From Onchidella celtica (lineage: Eukaryota > Mollusca > Gastropoda > Systellommatophora > Onchidiidae), in the NCBI GenBank assembly GCA_963931925.1, contig OZ007567.1:78914686-78978685 (forward strand): DNA of 64,000 bases, written 5' to 3'. Positions 57,583-64,000 of the stretch are shown here, piece by piece. Each line of letters opens with the position of its first letter. The stretch's first letter is position 1. The position numbers were made by a program, and so were the translations under genes. The notes below the pieces were generated by a model that saw nothing but the letters and a program-made list of their open reading frames with translations, made no database searches and was not told the origin of the DNA.

Positions 57583-59017
57583 AGTGCGGGTTGTATTTCT
57601 GTGCACAATCTGGAAACCAAGAGATATTTATACCAGAGTTATTATATACAAAAGATTTTACACAACTAAGATATTTTTAAATGGTCTTAACATCTATGAA
57701 GGTTTTACCCTGCTTTTAGCCTCAGAGGAGCGACGTTGAGTCGCATATAGTAGTGCAGTTGGGGGAATCGTCTTCTAGACGTGCCAACTATGAAAGAAGA
57801 AGAAGAAGAAGTAGAACTGGACAGAAAGCTTTAGTGAAATAGCCTTGACAGTCGTGTAGACCGACAGAGTAAGTCCACTGAGACAAAAGTAGTGCATTGT
57901 AGAAAGTAATTAGATCTATAGCATGTTAAGACAAAATTCGATGGATCATGTTCCATAAACAGTATTTCTTGTTAGTGAATATTATTTTTTGATAGCTTAT
58001 TTGTAGAAAGATATACATTTCATGTGCCTTATGGTTTAAGACACTGGATTAGTTTGCAAGGCATTGGAAAGATTGAACTTACGCATTACAGTGAATAAGG
58101 GTTTGTCACTCGCGAGTGAAATAAAATTTTAAAAAAACAAAAACCTTGTCCGTCTTTACCTTCCTAAGCTTGACACTTCCCTTGCCAGAAGATTTGACAA
58201 CTGTGTACTCGCACACAAAAATACTCCAAAATGACTTCATTTTCATGAGTGTGTTAATTATTTCATCCATTGCGACTAAGTGTATGTCACTGCCAAACAA
58301 AGAATACAGTGCAACTTTTACTCATGGGCAACCAACTACAAAAACTACAACATGCCAACGAACGTAAGTGAAATGAGGGTTACAGTTGAATCATATCAGT
58401 TTGAATCCATGGGTATTCACCCCATAGCATATCAATACATAATAATGCATGTTTTTTCCTTTGAATTGTATAATGATTCACGGAAGTCAAGAATGTGTGT
58501 ATGTAGGCCTATGTATTACTATGGTGCCCGTTGACAGTGATAAAAAAAATGAATTAAACTTTGATTGAAATAAACTATGGTGTTTAGGCCAAACTATATT
58601 CCATCAGTCCAGATCATACTAACATATTCAGGCAAAATATTCTAGGATACAACATTAAGTTTTTTTAATTTTATTTCACCCGCAAGTGACATGCCTTTAT
58701 TAAATTCACTATAACACATGATTGCAATCCTTCAAATGCCCTGCAAACTAATCCAGTGCCTTTAACCATCAGCTACATGAAATGTATACCTTTCTACAAA
58801 TAAGCTATCAAAGAATTTACTAACAAGAAATATTAACGCAACATGATCCATCGAATTTTTGCCGTAACATACTGTAATTACTTTCTACAAGGCACTGTTG
58901 TCTCAGTGGATTTAATCTGTCAGTTTTCACGACTATCAAAGCTACTTTACTAAAGCTTTCTGTCCAGTTCTATTTGAATAGTTGAAAAGATTGAACACAT
59001 TTTTTACACATACATGT

Positions 59018-59489
59018 AAAAGGTGGTCTAGAGGCAAGGTGCTCGCCTCTCGTGCCAAGGGTCCCGGGTTCGAAACCCGGGTCGTGCAGGCATGTTGGAA
59101 GTTTGGGATTTTTCTCATATTTTCGTGTCCCTGATTCTATTGAGGGGTAGGATCGAGTACCTAGTCTTCTCGGATAAGGACGAAAAAATTCGGAGGGCCC
59201 GTGTGCACGTTGCGCACGTTAAAGATACCTTGGCAGTTGGAAATCGTAAAGAGCAGGCCGAACAGGCCGCTGCCCGGGCAAAATTAAATTAAATTCATCT
59301 CTACCAGTCCCTCCCCCTCCCCCCTCATCTCCCCCCCCCCCCCCCCAAAAAAAAAAAAAACAACGCCGACCGGCGCTGCACTGTGGCGACGACGTGCCTG
59401 CTCCAGTTATAACTGGGCTGCAATGGCACAAAGGCAAAATTTCCCAAATGGGATTAAAGAGTTATACAAATACAAATACAAATACAAAT
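59018..59489 (+). mobile_element. tRNA-derived SINE
   Basis: A pol III-type head has A box TGGTCTAGAGGC (59024-59035) and B box GGTTCGAAACC (59067-59077). The body has a conserved-looking segment around 59195-59240 (GTGTGCACGTTGCGCACGTT), a C/A run at 59333-59360, and a tail of ACAAAT repeats. The flanks match foldback arm sequence on both sides, so it is an insertion in copy 2, not a functional tRNA gene. Confidence 0.78.
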
Positions 59490-60550
59490 TGGTACACACA
59501 CTTTGCTTCTTATAGATTCTAGAATGATGTGTGGGTCATTTTTACATTCCCTCTTATCTTTATAATATTCCAAGATGATGATGATGATGATTCTGATATT
59601 GATTATATTCTCTTTATTTTCAAGAGTAAATAAAATGATTTCGTGTTCTTATTTTTATTACTGTATGTTACTGGTTAGCATCCTGTAACGTCTCAAGTGG
59701 ATTAGGACAGGTTAAGTTCATGATGTGAAAATTTTTTAGTATGTATTTAGTTTTGTGTGAAGTATTTAATGTCTGCTGGATGGTGGAATTGCACCATCTG
59801 TCAGTTGGGTTATTAAAATGTTGTTGTTGTTGTTGTTTTCTCTGTGTGTTCTTTCTCGTCCTTTTCTCTCTACATTATTGTAACTTTATATGTAGATCTA
59901 ATTGTTCTGACATATCAACCACAATTCTGATTTTCAAAAATTAGAAATAAAATTCAGATGACATTACACTTAAGATTCTTATAATTATCTCACACCCTGC
60001 CACTAAGTATATGTCAGTGGTGCCAAACAAAAAAATACAATATAATATATGGACAACTAGTTATAACAAAAACAAAAAAACAATAATAATACCAACGGAT
60101 ACAAGTAGAATTAGTATCAAAGTCTAATCATATCAATTTGAGTGGGTTTTCAAACTTTTGTATATCAATGCTTTTTACTGCATTTTTATTTTCTCTGAAA
60201 TGTATCATATTAATTTACAGCAGTCAAGAATTTATGCTTCAATATGATAAGTGATGACAGTGATAATGAACAATTTAAACTAAAGTTGAAATAAACTGTG
60301 GTCTTGACTTGTTTTCAAAAAAAAGTAGGGGGTATAATCTGGACTGGGGGGTTATAGTCTGGCCTAGCCCAAAGTATACCCCGGGGTATAAACTGGCCTA
60401 GCCCAGAATATACCCCGGGGCATATTCTGGGCTAGGCCAGTTTAACATCGGGTATAGTCTGGCGGGGGTATAGTCTGGCCTGCTACACCGGTACTTATTA
60501 CAGCCCGATGTAGGCCTACCCGTCTCCTCTTCCCGGTCTGCAGTTCCCTG

Positions 60551-63500
60551 TGTAACAGGCCAAAATATACCCCCCCCCCCGCCCAGAATATACCCGGGGT
60601 TAAACTGGCCTAGCCCAGAATATACCCCGGGGTATATTCTGGGCTAGGCCAGTTTATACCCCGGGGTTACTTTGGGCTAGGCCAGACTATACCCCCCCAG
60701 TCCAGATTATACCCCCTGCTTTTTCTTTAAAAACAAGTCAAGACCACAGTTTATTTCAGCCTGTTCTTCATCACTGTCAACAGATATCATATTAATACAT
60801 ACATGAACACATTCTTGACACCAACAAGTCATAATGCAATTTAGAGAAAATAATAATAACAGTTCATTTCATTTCAGCCTTAGTTTACTTTGGTGTACAT
60901 ACATACATTTTCGACTCCTGTAAATCATGATACATTTTAGAAGGAACAAACATGCATTAAAATGCATTGATATACAAAAGAGTTGAGTATCCATTCAAAC
61001 TGACATGATTAGACTTCAGCATTAATTTCACTTGTGTGTGTTGATGATATTATTATTATTATTATTATTTTGATGGTTGGCCATGAGTAAAACATGCATT
61101 GTGTTTTTTGTTACAGTGATGTAGAGAGAAAAGGCCAGAAAAGAACACACAGAAAAAAACAAAAAAAACATAATGATAATCCAACTGACAGATAGTGCAA
61201 TTCCATCATCCAGCAGACATAAAACTAAATAGGCACTAAATGTTTGCGACTGATGAACTCCACCTGTCCAGATCCACTTGAAACGTTACAGAATGCTAAC
61301 CTGTAATAATGATAACAATAAGAACACGAAATCATGTTATTTACTCTTGAAAATATAGAGAAATATCAATATCAGAATCATCATCATCATCTTGGAAATT
61401 GCAAAGGAGGGAGTGTAAAAATGGCAGCGTATGCCTACAAATCATTCTATACTTTATAAGCAGCAATGTATGCGTATCAACTATATATAAAAAAGTGTTA
61501 AATCTTTTCAAATATTCAAGTAAAACTGGACAGAAAGCTTTAGTGAAATAGCCTTGACAGTTGTGTAGGCCGACAGAGTAAGTCCACTGAGACAAAAGTA
61601 GTGCATTGTAAAAAGTAATTAGATCTATAGCATGCTGAGGCAAAATTCAATGGATCATGTTACATTAACAGTATTTCTTGTTAGTGAGTATCATTCTTTG
61701 ATAGGTTATTTGTAGAAAGATATACATTTCATGTACATTACGGTTTAAGACACTGGATTAGTTTGCAAGGCTTTTCAAAGATTGAACCTATGTATTATAG
61801 TGAATAAGGGTATGTCACTCGCGAGTGAAATAATAATAATAAAAAAAGACAACCTTGTCCGTCTTTATCTTCCTAAAGCTTAACATGTCCCTTGCCAAGG
61901 GATTTAACAACTGTGTATTTGTACACACAAAAATATTTAAAATGATTCATTTTATGAGTCGGTTAATTATTTCATCCATTGGGGCTAAGTGCATGTCAGT
62001 GCCAAACAAACAGTACCGTGCAAATTTTACTCAGTGGCAACCAACTACAAAAACAACTACAACATGCCAACGAACGTGAGTGAAACTAATCCAGTGCCTT
62101 AAACCATGAGCTACATAAAATGTATACATTTCTACAAATACGCTATCAAAGAATTTACTAATGTTGGATGAACTACGAGTGGGTAATGTGGTTACTGCGT
62201 GGGTTCAATAGTAACTCCCTTAAGGATACACAGGATTAACAAACACAGGGTTCTGCTGGCAATCTTATTTATTCAAAAAGCCTAACAAAGGTATCACTAC
62301 CAAACAAAAGCCCAACCAGCCATAAGCCAAAGTTTCTCCGGGTCCTGTGCTACCGCTACATGCCTTATGGGGCGGGGTGGCGATGGCAAGCGTCGGCAAT
62401 CCTCTGAGCTGCTACGGGCCCGGGTTGCTGGGCTGGGCTCACTGTGCTGTCGGCTCTTGTCTCCTGCGTCTATGATGGAGTGTGTTGACCACTCGAACCG
62501 CATCTTATTTATGAGCCCGCGCGGACGTCCGAGAGAGCTATTACGTAGCCCGTGTTGCACAAGTGAAAGGCTCGGACATGGAGTCCAGCCCGACAACATA
62601 ACCGGTTAGGGTCCTAACACAATCGAATTTACAGTACGGTTAAAAGGGTGCACACAAAAGTCAATTAGGTATCCCAGTAAACTGCAGAAATTACTCTAAC
62701 GACCCCTCCAGCAATAATTGAATAAATTTGACCCAGGTTGGATTTATCGGGGATAACATGCGTCTAACTCGTGGTTTACTTTAAATCCGAGATCCTCTTA
62801 TTAATTATTTCAATAGGATATGTGCATCAAAGTACAACAAAATTGGTACCATTATAAAGTAGAAACTTGCTGCTAAAATTCTAACTGACTACTTATACCA
62901 GAAACCCGGTAATAGTTTTAATATAAATTTTCAAAGTGTCAGGACTAACAACATTCGACAATTTTGTGCGGGATACTTTCGTCCATTAATACGACGTATC
63001 TCCATTGATAACAAACGTTATCATGAGTACCCATTTTGTACCGATAGGGTATTGTCTACTCTCAAAAATGAATTCGGGTTCCCGTCTTTCTGTCGGTGGA
63101 TAACAACGAAGGAGCGAGTTGTAAGAAACCCAAAGCCATGATATAAGAGTTGGAAGCCCCGTGGTCAACATTTCCAACTGACCAATCAAAATGCGCGCTT
63201 TTCACCGTGATGTGAATAACGGGTCCCGCGCTAGTATTACAAGGGAAATAATCCAATTAATGGTACTCGGCCAAGTGTCCATAAACTACTATGAGTGGCC
63301 GTCCCTCACTCACGCACCAGAGTTACCATGAAAGCACATTAAAAATAGAAAGTCGTTCATCCTCTCACACTAACAAGACATGTTCATGCAATATGATCCA
63401 TCGAATTTTTGCCATAACATACTGTAATTACTTTCTACAATGCACTGTTGTCTCAGTGGATTTAATCTGTCATTTTACATGACTATCAAAGCTACTTCGC

Positions 63501-64000
63501 TAAAGCTTTCAGTCCAGTTCTACTTGAATAGTTGAAAAGATTTAACACATTTTTTTTTTACATGTACTTGGTACATACACACATATACTATTGCTGCTTA
63601 TAGATTCTAGAATGATGTGTAGGTCATTTTTATATTCCCTCTTATCTTTGTATTATTAAAAGATGAATGGTGATTCTGATATTTATTATATTCTCTTTAT
63701 TTTCAAGAGTAAATAGATGATTTGGTGTTCTTATTGTTATTATTGTATATTATTGGTTAGCTTTCTGTAACGTTTCAAGTGGATCTGGACAGGCTAAATT
63801 CATTATGTGAAACAATTTTAGTATGTATTTAGTTTTGTGTGAAGCATTTAATGTCTGCTGGATGATGGAATTGCACCATCTGCCAGTTCAGTTGTTAAAA
63901 TGTTGTTGTTGTTTTTTTTTCTATGTATTCTTTCCTGGCCTTTCTCCTTGCATCAGTGTAACTTTGTATGTAGATCTAATTGTTCCGACATATCAAGCAC
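60551..64000. mobile_element. Foldback element copy 3 (right end outside window)
   Basis: It starts TGTAACAGGCC directly after CCTG, with the 56-bp palindrome at 60601-60656. It is closely similar to copy 1 throughout, including the same loop junction (CGAACGTGAGTGAAACTAATCC at about 62071-62092). It is interrupted by a solo LTR at 62162-63369. The right arm runs off the window. Confidence 0.83.
62162..63369 (-). mobile_element. Solo LTR in foldback copy 3
   Basis: The insertion is absent from copy 1. It begins TGTTGGATGA, ends TCATCCTCTCACA, and is flanked by CTAA at 62158-62161 and 63370-63373. Read on the minus strand it has TG...CA ends and an AATAAA word (about 62275) near the 3' end, as in an LTR. 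It has no coding frame. Family unknown (gypsy or BEL-like). Confidence 0.7.

Larger units (their letters stand above)
53766..57808 (+). mobile_element. CR1-type LINE, nearly complete, with 2A-like motif
   Basis: It interrupts the left arm of foldback copy 2: CAAGT at 53761-53765, and GAAGT followed by arm sequence at 57808 onward. The 4.04-kb element has a 5' leader, an N-terminal 2A-like peptide and PHD finger, APE endonuclease, reverse transcriptase, a 3' UTR and a (GAA)n tail. It carries one in-frame TGA, one frameshift and an endonuclease active-site change. Confidence 0.87.
52775..60487. mobile_element. Foldback element copy 2 (with nested LINE and SINE)
   Basis: The ends TGTAACAGGCC and GGCCTGCTACA are flanked by CCGG at 52771-52774 and 60488-60491. 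Removing the CR1-type LINE (53766-57808) and the SINE (about 59018-59489) leaves roughly 3.2 kb. It is longer than copy 1 because the central region is fuller: TCACTCGCGAGTGAAATAAA (about 58110) is mirrored by TTTATTTCACCCGCAAGTGA (about 58671), and the loop carries an extra degenerate copy of a right-end-like region (about 58360-58620). Confidence 0.83.

Noticed and set aside
59022..59090. tRNA gene
   Set aside because: A and B boxes are present, but it is followed by a SINE body and tail and sits as an insertion in a transposon arm.

Overview
The window is nuclear DNA from an invertebrate animal. The type of repeats, the many spliced introns and the low coding density fit a mollusc, and a gastropod is my best guess, but that is inference. 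No prokaryotic features, CRISPR array, rRNA or functional tRNA gene is seen.

Two host loci can be supported. (1) A complete orthologue of the R-SNARE YKT6 on the plus strand: eight coding exons from 6582 to 21823, 199 codons, every splice junction GT-AG with matching phase, and a C-terminal CCVIL prenylation/palmitoylation box. Its introns are loaded with transposons. (2) A small secreted cysteine-rich protein on the plus strand (exons at 36642, 37189, 38289 and 40668; first exon not found). Its first five visible cysteines have prokineticin/colipase-like spacing. A divergently oriented, apparently frameshifted relative lies at 33223-32747 on the minus strand.

Nearly everything else is mobile DNA, often nested:
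- 3.05-4.54 kb: 5'-truncated LINE of CR1/L2 type.
- 9.40-11.70 kb (YKT6 intron 2): a Ginger-like DNA transposon with long inverted repeats and TATA target duplications. It encodes an integrase whose catalytic core is deleted.
- 14.10-19.31 kb (YKT6 intron 5): a TTAA-flanked piggyBac-like non-autonomous element containing a frameshifted APE-type LINE.
- 25.45-27.23 kb: 5'-truncated LINE with RNase H.
- 24-44 kb: several MITE-like inverted-repeat elements and microsatellites.
- 45.66-49.16 kb, with probable gag pieces beyond: a decayed Ty3/gypsy-class element with integrase upstream of reverse transcriptase (Gmr1-like order).

The right-hand 15 kb is the most unusual part. Three copies of a foldback element (49160-51967, 52775-60487, and 60551 to beyond the window) have inserted into the upstream part of that retroelement. 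Each is nearly one giant inverted repeat. The ends begin TGTAACAGGCC and carry a 56-bp palindrome (perfect in the left ends of copies 2 and 3), and two copies are flanked by CCGG duplications. No transposase gene is visible. Copy 2 was later hit by a nearly complete CR1-type LINE carrying a 2A-like motif and a PHD finger, and by a tRNA-derived SINE. Copy 3 was hit by a solo LTR. The foldback family is the best candidate for something undescribed.
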